Shown piece after piece: positions 1 through 8,142 of a DNA stretch of 38,884 nt (its first letter is position 1; each line of letters opens with the position of its first letter). The translations under genes were made by a program, and so were the position numbers. A model generated the notes under the pieces. That model was given only the letters and a program-made list of their open reading frames with translations. It ran no database searches and was not told the DNA's origin. This DNA comes from Bacillota bacterium. GTDB taxonomy: Bacteria > Bacillota > Clostridia > Christensenellales > Aristaeellaceae. The stretch lies in NCBI GenBank assembly GCA_023392515.1, contig JAEVYX010000070.1:1-38884 (forward strand), written 5' to 3'.

Positions 1-29
1 CATAGGTTCGAGCCCTACTAATCCCACCA
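1..29 (+). tRNA. 3' end of a tRNA (partial)
   Basis: The window opens inside a tRNA. Positions 7-13 (TTCGAGC) fit a T-loop. Positions 3-6 pair with 14-17 as part of the T-stem; the next pair (2 with 18) would be A-C. Positions 19-25 (TAATCCC) would be the 3' acceptor strand, 26 the discriminator A, and 27-29 an encoded CCA. The anticodon lies outside the window, so the amino acid cannot be named. An intrinsic terminator follows 8 bases later, as expected for the end of a tRNA transcript. Confidence 0.75.
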
Positions 30-36
30 ATGTGAA

Positions 37-78
37 AGCCCCGAAACCCTTGATTTTACTGGGTTTCGGGGCTTTTTT
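37..78 (+). terminator. Intrinsic terminator after the tRNA
   Basis: A perfect 13-bp stem (37-49 with 61-73), an 11-base loop and six T residues (73-78). It directly follows the tRNA 3' end. A decayed relative of this hairpin and its flank occurs at 17145-17184. Confidence 0.9.
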
Positions 79-118
79 GCACTCATTCTGATGGTACAAA
101 ATGGAGGCTAAAATCGAC

Positions 119-257
119 TTGACCCCAATTTTGACCCCAACGCCGAAAGGACTAGAAAACACGTAAAAGGATGAGGTTTTCCAAGGGGTTTCGAGCTTTC
201 AATTATCTTCCGAAGAACTTTCGTGACAGGTAAAATTGGGGTCAAAATTGGGGTCAA
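119..257. repeat. Perfect 22-bp inverted repeat, arms 119-140 and 236-257
   Basis: The 22 bases at 119-140 are the exact reverse complement of 236-257. Each arm contains an internal tandem copy of the unit TTGACCCCAA separated by TT. Read outward (left arm on the minus strand, right arm on the plus strand), both arms translate as GVKIGVK-like residues, which I recognise as the tail of tRNA-adjacent phage-type integrases. I infer relics of integrase ends. The rest of 79-448 holds no gene I can support. Confidence 0.7.
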
Positions 258-427
258 GAAAATCGATCAAACCCATTGAGAAATAAGGAAAATTTCCACT
301 TTCATTTAGCATATAATTCAAGAAGTGACCTTCACGTTTGTTTCGTGAAGGTCATTGCAATTGCCTTTCGCATTCTGTATGATCTCCGATTACTAATGTC
401 GCTATTTATGGAATGCAATGTTTCATA

Positions 428-473
428 TTGATTTGTGATAGGCGTTTATGGTAAAATTAAGAAAATTTTACCA
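428..473 (+). promoter_or_regulatory. Putative promoter with overlapping 25-bp palindrome
   Basis: A candidate -35 TTGATT (428-433) and -10 TAAAAT (452-457) are separated by 18 bases. The -10 lies inside a perfect inverted repeat: TGGTAAAATT at 449-458 pairs with AATTTTACCA at 464-473 around AAGAA. A perfect 10-bp-arm palindrome over a -10 box, 44 bases before the start codon, suggests a repressor operator for the gene at 517. The protein that binds is unknown. Confidence 0.45.
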
Positions 474-516
474 ACGTATTATATGCATTGTAAATTACTA
501 AGGAGGTATAATCTTT

Positions 517-2682
517 ATGCGTAGAATGGCCATTATCCTATTCTTCGTTATTGCAATGCTATTTCAAACTGCAATCGCTGAGATTACGGGTGTTGAACTG
601 GATGCGGTGCAAAAAATGAAGCTGATCCCTGAAGAATGGGAAGATAATCTTGAAGAGACCGCCGACTTTGGCGGGTTTTTCGGAATGACGGAAGCAATGA
701 TAAGCCAGTGCAATGTCGCCGGTGCAATTGAAAAATGGAGGGATAACATTAACTCGGGCAATATTCCTACCCGCGTAATGCATAGGGACGATGCGCTTGT
801 GCTTACCATGATTGCTGCTGATGCACTTGGTTATACGAATTACAATGCACGCGAACTAGACTTTTGCTTTGAAAATGAGTTAGATTATGATGCCACTTTT
901 TCGCAACTTTCATGGGATTATCCATACATCACAAACATCGATCGAGTAATACTCCTATACTTTCAAAAAGATAATCCTGATGAGGCTATTGGCAATATCC
1001 CTATGACCGCCGTATATTTTATGGCAAGGCGGATGGATGTGATACAGAAAAAGCCTTTTCTGGACCATGACGCTTCACTGAATTTTCAACTTGACAAACC
1101 GCTTACACGCGCCGACGCCATTGCATGTGTAATGCGTCTGTACAATTCAGAAAATCTTACATATATCCCGCGTGTTCAGGGAACTGCAGATCAACAGTTG
1201 TTGTCCAGCGTTGAAGAACGTAAAAAAGAGATTCTATCCAACATGGAAGAACTCCCGTGTGAACGGAAAGCATATTATGTTTCTTCTGAAACAGGTAATG
1301 ATAAAGCCAATGGCCGTACGCCCGAAAAAGCATGGAAGACGTTGAAGAAAGTAAACACCGCCTCTCTCAAGAAGGGCGACTGCGTCTATTTTCGCCGCGG
1401 TGACCTGTGGCGCGGCCAATTATGGGCCAAAGAAGGTGTCAGCTATTCCGCCTATGGGGAAGGAGAAAAGCCGCGCTTTTATGCTTCAACTGAAAACGGA
1501 GCAGATCCCGAGCTGTGGTCTTTGTTAGAAGGTACAGATAATATTTGGGTTTATGCGCATCCTCTGATGGATTGTGGCCTCATTGTTTTTAATGAGGGTG
1601 AAACCTGGGCGAAGAAAGTCTATCCATATTACGTGAACGGTTTTGTACAAGCTGATGACCCAACAGTTCCATTTGATGTGCGTACGGGACTTACGCAGGA
1701 TTTGATGTTCTTTTCAAAGGCTGATAGCATCTTATATAAAGGTGCGCCATTCCGCTACACAAAAATGGACACCAGCGATCGAACCACAAAACCCGAGGTT
1801 GTTGGTACGCTTTATCTTCGGTGTGATGCAGGCAACCCAGGCGCAGTTTATCAAAGCATCGAGTTCATGGAGCGGCAAAACATCATTATCCCTGCTAATA
1901 ATACGACTTTCAACAACCTATGCTTGAAATATTGCGGCTCTCATGCCATTTTTGCCAACGACTCAAACATTACTGTAACCTATTGTGAAATTGGTTGGAT
2001 AGGCGGGAGTATTCAATACTACGATTACGAAAATGGTGCACCGGCTGCTTTTGGAAACGGAATTGAATCTGATGGCAGTTATGACTCTTTCACCGTTACA
2101 GATAATTATGTCTATCAGGTGTTTGATGCCGGTGCATCCAACCAGGATCCATCAGAACTCCCTAAGATTACAGGCAATGGATCATCAGCCGTTATGTACA
2201 ACATTATTCAAAATAACATCACCTATGCCCGAAACATATTTGAATTTTGCTATATGCCTATCGAGATATTTTTTCAACTGGAAGATGATGCAGGATATGG
2301 GCGTCACATTATGAAGAACGTAACCATAGAAGATAACGCTATGCTTTACAGTGGTTATGGCTGGGCAAGCCAACGCGCGGAGGGACGTAATGGTACCTCG
2401 CTAATGTTCCATTTCTATCCTAACGCATCAGAAAATTTCAAAATAAAGAATAACCTTCTATATATATCTACGGGTTCATTAATCACCACAGGAGCTAAGC
2501 TACGTTGGCTTCCAATTCTCTCGGGAAACACATATGTGCAAGATACTGGTGCAACTCTTGCTTATTGGCCATATTCTGACGAACATTTCCCAAAAGGATA
2601 TTTGTTTTTCAATGACACTGCACTAGATATAATCCGTAATGTGCTTGGTGATCCTACTGGTACAGTCTTGCCTGCGTATTAG
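517..2682 (+). CDS. Exported SLH-like / right-handed beta-helix protein
   Basis: A 721-residue protein with AGGAGG at 501-506 placed 10 bases before the ATG. Residues 1-21 form a signal peptide (basic start, hydrophobic core, cleavage near AIA/E). Residues about 85-110 (RDDALVLTMIAADALGY) and 195-212 (LTRADAIACVMRLYNSE) resemble S-layer-homology motifs, so wall attachment is possible. From about residue 252 (YYVSSETGNDKANGRTPEKA, then KKGDCVYFRRGDLWRG) the sequence matches the start of pectate-lyase-like parallel beta-helix proteins, and the rest (about 440-690) is rich in Asn/Ile/Tyr rungs. I therefore expect a secreted polysaccharide-binding or polysaccharide-degrading protein, but I see no catalytic motif that fixes a substrate. 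A close paralogue follows directly. No cysteine suitable for lipidation is seen at the signal cleavage site, unlike in that paralogue. Confidence 0.85.
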   Translation: MRRMAIILFFVIAMLFQTAIAEITGVELDAVQKMKLIPEEWEDNLEETADFGGFFGMTEAMISQCNVAGAIEKWRDNINSGNIPTRVMHRDDALVLTMIAADALGYTNYNARELDFCFENELDYDATFSQLSWDYPYITNIDRVILLYFQKDNPDEAIGNIPMTAVYFMARRMDVIQKKPFLDHDASLNFQLDKPLTRADAIACVMRLYNSENLTYIPRVQGTADQQLLSSVEERKKEILSNMEELPCERKAYYVSSETGNDKANGRTPEKAWKTLKKVNTASLKKGDCVYFRRGDLWRGQLWAKEGVSYSAYGEGEKPRFYASTENGADPELWSLLEGTDNIWVYAHPLMDCGLIVFNEGETWAKKVYPYYVNGFVQADDPTVPFDVRTGLTQDLMFFSKADSILYKGAPFRYTKMDTSDRTTKPEVVGTLYLRCDAGNPGAVYQSIEFMERQNIIIPANNTTFNNLCLKYCGSHAIFANDSNITVTYCEIGWIGGSIQYYDYENGAPAAFGNGIESDGSYDSFTVTDNYVYQVFDAGASNQDPSELPKITGNGSSAVMYNIIQNNITYARNIFEFCYMPIEIFFQLEDDAGYGRHIMKNVTIEDNAMLYSGYGWASQRAEGRNGTSLMFHFYPNASENFKIKNNLLYISTGSLITTGAKLRWLPILSGNTYVQDTGATLAYWPYSDEHFPKGYLFFNDTALDIIRNVLGDPTGTVLPAY

Positions 2683-2787
2683 CATTTATCCATCATCATC
2701 CACAAGAGAATTCTGGATTGGCTACACTAAACTGTATAGAAAAAAAGCGTATTATTGAAATATTTAGAGAAAGCGTGAAAATAGATA

Positions 2788-2952
2788 ATGAAAAAACTAA
2801 GATCAATACTCTGTCTAATCCTATCCATAGTGATGGTACTAATTCCGTTGGCGAGTTGCCAAGGTGAGCCGACTGTCAAAACGGATCGATCACAAAGCAG
2901 CACACCCGATCAGACACACGACAGAGTCAGCTCCTACCGAACCCGATGTTAA
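2788..2952 (+). other. Displaced lipoprotein signal ORF, 5' part of the next gene in another frame
   Basis: ATG at 2788 opens a 54-codon frame whose product begins MKKLRSILCLILSIVMVLIP and then LASC, a good lipoprotein signal with a lipobox Cys. A Thr/Ser/Asp-rich linker follows and the frame stops at 2950-2952. The body of the paralogous beta-helix protein is open in the neighbouring frame across this stretch and continues to 4987. The ribosome site is weak (GAGAAAG well upstream). A single inserted base (or two deleted) between 2864 and 2949 would explain the split, so this is most likely the true N-terminus of the next gene. Confidence 0.7.
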
Positions 2953-4987
2953 AGAACAACCAGAAACAGTAAAAGCACAAGAATTGAAGCTAATCCCAGC
3001 GGAATGGGCCGGCGATTTATCAGTTGAAGCTGATTTTGCTGGTTTTGATCAAATGATAACCGCTCTGATCATGCTGTGCGACGAATCCGCTCTGTCCGGG
3101 TGGCGTGAAACTGTTGACGCTACCGCACTTCCGAAGCGGAATATGCTTCGGGATGATGCACTCATCCTGCTGATGCTTGCAGCAGAGCCATTGAACTATA
3201 CTGTATATAATGCACGGAACTTCAGTTTCTGCACAGAGAATCAGATAAATTATGATTCTGTCTTTTCTCAGTTATCATGGGATTATCCCTATTGTGATAC
3301 CGAGCGCGAATCACAGTTGTATTTTGCACCTGGTCAACCTGACGATCCCATTGGCAATGTTCCAATGACGGCGGTTTTTTGGATGCAGCGGCGCATGGAT
3401 ATAAATCACCAGGTACATTTCCTGGACTGTGATGAGAATCTGGATTTTCATCTCAATCAGCCATTGATCCGTGAGGACGCAATAGCGGCAGTTGTGCGTT
3501 TATATTATTCCGAGATGCTGGACTATGACCCGGCAGTGTGCCAGCGCGTTCCTACGGAGGCAGACGAGAAGCTTCTGGCACAGGCAGAAGCAATGAAACT
3601 GGCGATACTGAATAATTCGGAAGAACTATCCTGTAAGGGAACCGCATATTATGTATCCAACAGTGGCAGCGATAAAAATAACGGTCGTAATCCCGAGAAA
3701 GCTTGGGCAACTCTCAATAAAGTTAATTCGGCAAAACTCAAGCGTGGCGACGGCGTGTATTTTGAGCGTGGCGGACTTTGGCGTGGGCAGCTCTGGGCAA
3801 AAAAAGGGGTAATCTATTCTGCTTACGGCGAAGGAGAAAAGCCCAAAATCTATGCCTCCCCGGAAAATGGGGCTGATCCCGCCAAATGGTCGTTACTGGA
3901 GGGCACAGATAACATCTGGGTCTATTATATGGACATGAGGGACTGCGGTGCACTCGTTTTCAACGCTGGCGAAAGTTTCGCAGTCAAGGTTGCTCCCCGG
4001 TATGTAAATGGCTATTTGTCCACGATCAACGAAGGACAGGCTTTTGATGTAAAAACTGAACTTACCGAGGATCTTATGTTCTTCTCCGAGGCGGACAGCA
4101 CCCTCTACGATGGGACTCCATTTAATTACAATATTATGGACTGGTGTGATAAAGGTGACTACCCCGATGTCGTGGGTACGCTTTATTTGCGCTGCGACAC
4201 AGGCAATCCTGGAGATGTGTTCGATAGCATTGAGTTCATGGTTCGAGATAATATTGTTATTCCCGCACGTGATACGGTATTCAATAACCTTTGCTTGAAA
4301 TATACCGGTTTCCATGGTATTTATGGTGGTCAGGGATACGAAGTATCCTTCTGTGAGATTGGTTGGATCGGTGGCTCCCCCCAATTCTATGATGAAGATG
4401 GGAATCCTGTCTGCGGTGGCAATGCAGTAGAATGTGGCGGCAATATTGATCACTACTCTGTTACGGATTGCTATATTTATCAGTGCTACGACACTGGCGT
4501 TTCTCATCAGTGTGGCGGTAGAGTTCATATGCAGAATATCACTTATGCTCGTAATGTGATTACGCATACAGATGCTGCCGTAGAGGTATTTTTTACAGAT
4601 GATACAAGCAAGATGGAAAATGTACTGATAAAGAATAATTATTTCCTGTATTCTGGATACGGTTGGTATTGTGGCATATTAGGAAAAGGAAATTACGGAG
4701 CCGCATATCAAGGGCATCAGTATCCGAATGTATCCAAGAATTTTCGCATGGAAAATAATGTGTTCTATTTAAGCACTGGCCCCTTGATCGCAACTGCCGC
4801 AAGTAAAGAGAACCGGCCGATGTTAAACGGAAACACATATGTTCAGAATCCGTATGGAATATTGGCAGTATGGCCGCAACAAGAAGAATATGTGGGGTAC
4901 GGTATCATTTACCCATATACCGATAAGGCTACCGACTATGTCCATGACATTCTTGGTGACGCAAATGGGATCGTCTTTGAGAACTAG
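2864..4987 (+). CDS. Beta-helix paralogue, probably a frameshifted lipoprotein gene
   Basis: The open frame (707 codons from a GTG at 2864) is a close paralogue of the preceding gene. Shared stretches include FSQLSWDYPY, GNVPMTAVFWMQRRMDI-type residues, YYVSNSGSDKNNGRNPEKA, RGDGVYFERGGLWRGQLWAK, SAYGEGEKP and SLLEGTDNIWVY. The domain order is the same: two SLH-like helices, then a pectate-lyase-like beta-helix from about residue 262. The GTG has no ribosome site and its first 25-30 residues (SRLSKRIDHKAAHP) look like out-of-frame translation. The real start is probably ATG 2788, which encodes a lipoprotein signal, with the frame changing somewhere in 2864-2949. That may be a genuine mutation, phase-variation-like change or a sequencing error. 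If intact, it would be a membrane-anchored partner of the exported upstream protein. Confidence 0.8.
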   Translation: MSRLSKRIDHKAAHPIRHTTESAPTEPDVKEQPETVKAQELKLIPAEWAGDLSVEADFAGFDQMITALIMLCDESALSGWRETVDATALPKRNMLRDDALILLMLAAEPLNYTVYNARNFSFCTENQINYDSVFSQLSWDYPYCDTERESQLYFAPGQPDDPIGNVPMTAVFWMQRRMDINHQVHFLDCDENLDFHLNQPLIREDAIAAVVRLYYSEMLDYDPAVCQRVPTEADEKLLAQAEAMKLAILNNSEELSCKGTAYYVSNSGSDKNNGRNPEKAWATLNKVNSAKLKRGDGVYFERGGLWRGQLWAKKGVIYSAYGEGEKPKIYASPENGADPAKWSLLEGTDNIWVYYMDMRDCGALVFNAGESFAVKVAPRYVNGYLSTINEGQAFDVKTELTEDLMFFSEADSTLYDGTPFNYNIMDWCDKGDYPDVVGTLYLRCDTGNPGDVFDSIEFMVRDNIVIPARDTVFNNLCLKYTGFHGIYGGQGYEVSFCEIGWIGGSPQFYDEDGNPVCGGNAVECGGNIDHYSVTDCYIYQCYDTGVSHQCGGRVHMQNITYARNVITHTDAAVEVFFTDDTSKMENVLIKNNYFLYSGYGWYCGILGKGNYGAAYQGHQYPNVSKNFRMENNVFYLSTGPLIATAASKENRPMLNGNTYVQNPYGILAVWPQQEEYVGYGIIYPYTDKATDYVHDILGDANGIVFEN

Positions 4988-5092
4988 GAAAATATAGGTA
5001 ATCTTTGAGAAATTCCCTCAGCAGGAGATATCTTTTATGCCGTCAACGGTGATCTGAACCTTTTGAAATGGTTCAATTATATAAGGCGCAAA

Positions 5093-5125
5093 GCCGGGCT
5101 GATGAGAAAGTCTTATCAGCCCGGC
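5093..5125 (+). terminator. Strong stem-loop, possible terminator
   Basis: An 11-bp perfect stem (5093-5103 with 5115-5125) extends inward by four more pairs, one G-T, to an AAG loop. It follows the beta-helix gene by about 105 bases. The tract after the stem (CTTCTATTG) is only weakly T-rich, so termination is probable but not certain. The remaining sequence between 4988 and 5312 shows no gene I can support. Confidence 0.5.
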
Positions 5126-5312
5126 CTTCTATTGGAATCTTCAAGGAAAACATCAAGGGATGTCTCGCCCATTTCATAGTCAAGCACTTCAATGTTAACA
5201 TTTGTATCAAGACTCTGCGCTTGTGCTATATTGCGAGATTTCTTGCAAACAAAATGATTAGTTCATTGCCCAACGCTTGCGATCATAATTTTTCGATCTA
5301 AACGGAATCGTT

Positions 5313-5583
5313 CTAATCAGTCACTTTTTCACGCCGTTGATTTCCTAAAACCAACCCATCACCTTGGTGCCTACGAACATCTATCAGCCGATACTTCCCA
5401 TATTGCTTTTACAGCAAGCGCAAAGAAGGCAGCGTATTGTTTTCCAGAGCTGATTTCCGGCTCGACCATGAGGTTGAAGCTGATATAACGGTTGGGTATG
5501 TTCTGATAGCGGCGTGCAAGTACAGCCCAGAGATTGGCAAACTCCGCGGCGTCCTTTTTGTTCTTGCTGTTGGGGGATATCAT
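5313..5583 (-). pseudogene. GH5-type cellulase fragment (broken)
   Basis: The minus-strand frame at 5371-5583 encodes about 70 residues including FANLWAVLARRYQNIPNRYI then SFNLMVEPE. This resembles the segment of glycoside hydrolase family 5 around the acid/base glutamate (normally W-A-R-Y...FxLxNEP). It ends at a stop after VKAIWEVSADRCS. In the next frame, 5313-5375 continues with GDGLVLGNQRREK, which looks like the following family segment (DPDR..DG...GN). So a frameshift near 5375 and missing ends leave only the middle of the enzyme. It may be a relic of a carbohydrate-degradation locus that also held the beta-helix genes. The family assignment is by eye. Confidence 0.5.
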
Positions 5584-5635
5584 AATAGCGGCTGACCCAC
5601 TCGACTCCCTGCAGTTATCGAAATGCTCTAATCAA

Positions 5636-5926
5636 TCACGCTGCCGTATAAATGCGCACTTCAGGAGCGGCACTCCAGAGCGGTTTCAAGCCAACAAACA
5701 CGTCATGCTTGAACATGTCACTTGCTAGATATGCGCTGGCGTTTTCGACGCTATCAAAGCCATGAAGCACCTGCACATCTTCATCGCGGATGAGAAGCTC
5801 TTTCGTCATCGCACCCTTGATCTGGTCGAGAAATGGCTGGCGGAAGTCGGTGTATACTTTCGCCGCAGCGAGCCGGCTTGCGTTATCAATGACCATTGTA
5901 ATTTCCAAGTACGCTCTTACTTTCAT
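5636..5926 (-). CDS. Small dimeric alpha/beta-barrel-like protein
   Basis: A 96-residue protein. I chose the ATG at 5926 rather than the in-frame one at 5941 because GGAGG sits at the right distance before 5926 (GGAGGCGATTCTT-ATG) and would otherwise be inside the gene. The pattern MKVRAYLEITMVIDN, then a helix, then VQVLHGFDSVENASAYLAS and a final APEVRIYTA strand fits the ferredoxin-like fold of antibiotic-biosynthesis-monooxygenase / dimeric alpha-beta barrel proteins. No catalytic residue can be assigned. It lies downstream of and in the same direction as the HxlR regulator, 124 bases away, and may be its target. Confidence 0.7.
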   Translation of the reverse strand: MKVRAYLEITMVIDNASRLAAAKVYTDFRQPFLDQIKGAMTKELLIRDEDVQVLHGFDSVENASAYLASDMFKHDVFVGLKPLWSAAPEVRIYTAA

Positions 5927-6050
5927 AAGAATCGCCTCCAAGTATTTTTAGTGCATGACGCTGCACTGCACTAAGAATACCATAGTCAATCGGCCAGGCT
6001 AATATATTAGGAATTTTATTAGATGCTCATAATTTTTATAGTAGGGGACG

Positions 6051-6425
6051 CTATATCGTACACGTTTTGCAGGGGGGAAGTTTTTTGTCCAATTCCGCCT
6101 GCGTCTGCTGACGTGCCCACACGCAAATATTCTGCAAAATCGGCAGAACAGACCGGCCCTTCTCAGTGAGCGAATATTCGACCTTGGGAGGGATTTCATT
6201 ATATTGCGTCCGGCTTATCATCTCGTCCGCGATTAGTTCTTTCAGCATAGAAGCAAGGACTGCGTCAGTGATGTTGTTAAGCTCCTTTTTGATTTCGGTA
6301 TATCGCATGATATCTGCGGTTGACAAGACGCAGAGTATTCTCGACTTCCATTTGCCGCCGAAAATCTCAAGGCCAAACTCAAGAGGACACAACCGTTCTT
6401 TTTCAGTTTTCGGTTCATATCTCAT
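6051..6425 (-). CDS. HxlR-family winged-helix regulator
   Basis: A 124-residue DNA-binding protein. The core CPLEFGLEIFGGKWKSRIL, RYTEIKKELNNITDAVLASM, LKELIADEMISR and PPKVEYSLTEKGRSVLPIL matches the HxlR/DUF24 winged-helix family throughout, at typical length. Several members of this family sense electrophiles or thiol stress through an N-terminal Cys, and one Cys is present in the CPLEFG segment here. I use ATG 6425; a GTG nine bases upstream is possible. It is divergent from the DUF401 gene, and direct repeats at 6631-6660 in the shared intergenic region are candidate binding sites. The C-terminus holds a CKTC pair. Confidence 0.9.
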   Translation of the reverse strand: MRYEPKTEKERLCPLEFGLEIFGGKWKSRILCVLSTADIMRYTEIKKELNNITDAVLASMLKELIADEMISRTQYNEIPPKVEYSLTEKGRSVLPILQNICVWARQQTQAELDKKLPPCKTCTI

Positions 6426-6555
6426 AGGAATCACCCACTCTTCATTATAAAGCTACTATAACCAGCCAGAGCAAATCTGTCAATTGCATTGATGCAAAAA
6501 GCACGGCGCTGAGGCTGCTATCCTCCCCGCCTGCACCGTAGCTGCCAAGAGGTCA

Positions 6556-6597
6556 ATTCGCTAAGCTTTGGTCTTGCGCCCGAAAAGCTGAGCGAAT
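6556..6597. other. Imperfect 13-bp stem-loop in the divergent intergenic region
   Basis: ATTCGCT (6556-6562) pairs with AGCGAAT (6591-6597) and AGCTT (6564-6568) with AAGCT (6585-6589), with one A-G mismatch between them and a 16-base loop. No U-run follows on the plus strand. It could be part of the leader of the DUF401 gene; its role is unknown. Confidence 0.35.
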
Positions 6598-6630
6598 AAA
6601 AGGCTGGCATCCTATATGGTGAATATTGAT

Positions 6631-6660
6631 TTAGTTACTAACAAAATAATTAGTTACTAG
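6631..6660. promoter_or_regulatory. Twin TTAGTTACTA direct repeats, candidate operator
   Basis: TTAGTTACTA occurs at 6631-6640 and again at 6650-6659, starting 19 bases apart, so both would lie on nearly the same DNA face (about two helical turns). The first copy extends to TTAGTTACTAA, an 11-base palindrome around a central T. The site lies between the divergent HxlR and DUF401 genes. Control by HxlR is an inference from position. Confidence 0.4.
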
Positions 6661-6755
6661 GAATGATGCAAACATATTTACACATGCGAGCAGCTTTGGT
6701 ATTCTGGATTCACTCAGCTTGTATATTTGCCAGCTGTACATTAATCGGAGGTTTT

Positions 6756-7970
6756 ATGGAATTACAGATTATAAAGCTTGCCGCGGTATTTTTCATCATT
6801 GTTTTATTGATCTTTTTTCGGCGTGCTCTGTATCAGGCTGTCTTAGCTGGCATTATAGCTACCGGAGTTCTTTATGGTATAAAGCCCATTCAAATGGGAG
6901 GGCTTATCCTAAACGTTATCAGCAGTTGGAGCGCCATGTCAATCCTGGTGGTCCTATATTTAATCACTTTTCTTCAAAGAATATTGGAAAAGCGTTATCA
7001 AATCAAATTGGCACAGCAGGATTTAAACGGCCTGTTTAACAATAGGCGGGTCAATGCGTCAGTTGCTCCGCTCTTTATAGGCCTCCTCCCATCCGCCGCA
7101 GCCATGATTTTATGCGGCGATATTGTAAAGGAGTCTACCGACGGTTACTTGGACCGAAAGGAGCAAGGTTTTGTAGCAAACTGGTTTAGGCATATCCCCG
7201 AAAGCACGCTGCCTACCTATTCGGGGGTTCTCTTGATGAGCAACCTCGCCAACGTTGATATTGCTTCCTTTATGGTCGGCATGATCTTTCCGGTCGTGGT
7301 TATGTATGCATTAGGATATTTCCTTTACTTGCGTAAATTGCCCAAAGATACAGGGATTCCTCCCAGTAAAAATAAATGGCAGGACTTTTTGGGCCTGATA
7401 AAGCATTTGTGGTCGCTCCTTTTGATTATTCTGCTGATCCTCGTATTTGGCATATCTGTGGTGGAATCTGTTGGGATCGTCATCGTGATTGCCTTGTTCG
7501 TCTATCGCTTTCGATGGAGTGAAATTCGGACCATGTTTCGGAAGGCATTTGAAAAGCGCATGATCGGCAACACTTTCCTGATTCTCGTGTTTAAGGCATT
7601 TATTGATTATACCGATGTCATTCACACCCTGCCAGAGTTTTTCAGCCAATTTCCGATTCCATTATTTATGGTGTTTTCGCTGCTTTTCTTTTTCGGGGGA
7701 ATTGTCACCGGCACAAGTGGAATCATTGCCCTCGGCACTGCCATGGCGTTCAGCGCCATACCGGGGGCAGGGATGCCTTTAATGGTCTTGTTGATGTGCA
7801 TGTGTCATGCAGCGAGCCAGATTTCGCCGACACACGTTTGTCTGGCCGTCATTACGGAGTATTTTGGAATCACGATAGGTGAACTGGTTCGAAAAACCCT
7901 TCCGGTTACTTTGATCTTCATGGTTATCATCATTGGCTATTATCAGCTTTTACTGAAACTTGTTTCTTGA
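6756..7970 (+). CDS. DUF401-family integral membrane protein (putative transporter)
   Basis: A 404-residue polytopic membrane protein with about 10-12 hydrophobic segments. GGAGG at 6747-6751 fixes ATG 6756; a longer frame from 6663 lacks a ribosome site. The sequence PLFIGLLPSAAAMILCGDIV, the segment WFRHIPESTLPTYSGVLLMS, the GTSGIIALGTAMAFS loop and MCHAASQISPTHVCLAV are the signature stretches I associate with DUF401, part of the GntP/ArsB-like ion transporter superfamily. The substrate is unknown; small organic anions are plausible for the superfamily. It is transcribed away from the HxlR regulator and ends before a hairpin at 8003-8063. Confidence 0.85.
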   Translation: MELQIIKLAAVFFIIVLLIFFRRALYQAVLAGIIATGVLYGIKPIQMGGLILNVISSWSAMSILVVLYLITFLQRILEKRYQIKLAQQDLNGLFNNRRVNASVAPLFIGLLPSAAAMILCGDIVKESTDGYLDRKEQGFVANWFRHIPESTLPTYSGVLLMSNLANVDIASFMVGMIFPVVVMYALGYFLYLRKLPKDTGIPPSKNKWQDFLGLIKHLWSLLLIILLILVFGISVVESVGIVIVIALFVYRFRWSEIRTMFRKAFEKRMIGNTFLILVFKAFIDYTDVIHTLPEFFSQFPIPLFMVFSLLFFFGGIVTGTSGIIALGTAMAFSAIPGAGMPLMVLLMCMCHAASQISPTHVCLAVITEYFGITIGELVRKTLPVTLIFMVIIIGYYQLLLKLVS

Positions 7971-8002
7971 TGGAAATTCATATGACATAAACAAATCCCC
8001 TA

Positions 8003-8063
8003 CAGCGAAAGAGGCTGTCTCTCTGCGATTCACTCGCTTTGAAACAGCCTCTTCCCTACGCTG
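8003..8063. terminator. Stem-loop between convergent genes
   Basis: AAGAGGCTGT (8009-8018) pairs perfectly with ACAGCCTCTT (8044-8053), and an outer CAGCG/CGCTG pair (8003-8007 with 8059-8063) closes it. It lies between the end of the DUF401 gene and the convergent hydrogenase operon, so it probably terminates one or both transcripts. The T-tract is short. Confidence 0.5.
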
Positions 8064-8142
8064 AAACTCCCGGCAAATGAGCAAGTTCACGCCTCTTTTC
8101 ATGATTAGCTGCCGCGGTTTTCGCGGGCCTGGCTTTTGCTGC

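Noticed and set aside
2864..2952. Programmed +1 frameshift in the lipoprotein linker
   Set aside because: No slippery stop-codon context such as CCC-TGA or CTT-TGA lies in the overlap, so an indel is the simpler explanation.
3893..4567. A 224-codon minus-strand frame opposite the second beta-helix gene
   Set aside because: It is the complement of a conserved paralogue and has no ribosome site or start context.
6426..6755. Riboswitch before the DUF401 gene
   Set aside because: The stem-loop at 6556-6597 matches no conserved riboswitch core that I know and lacks a terminator tail.
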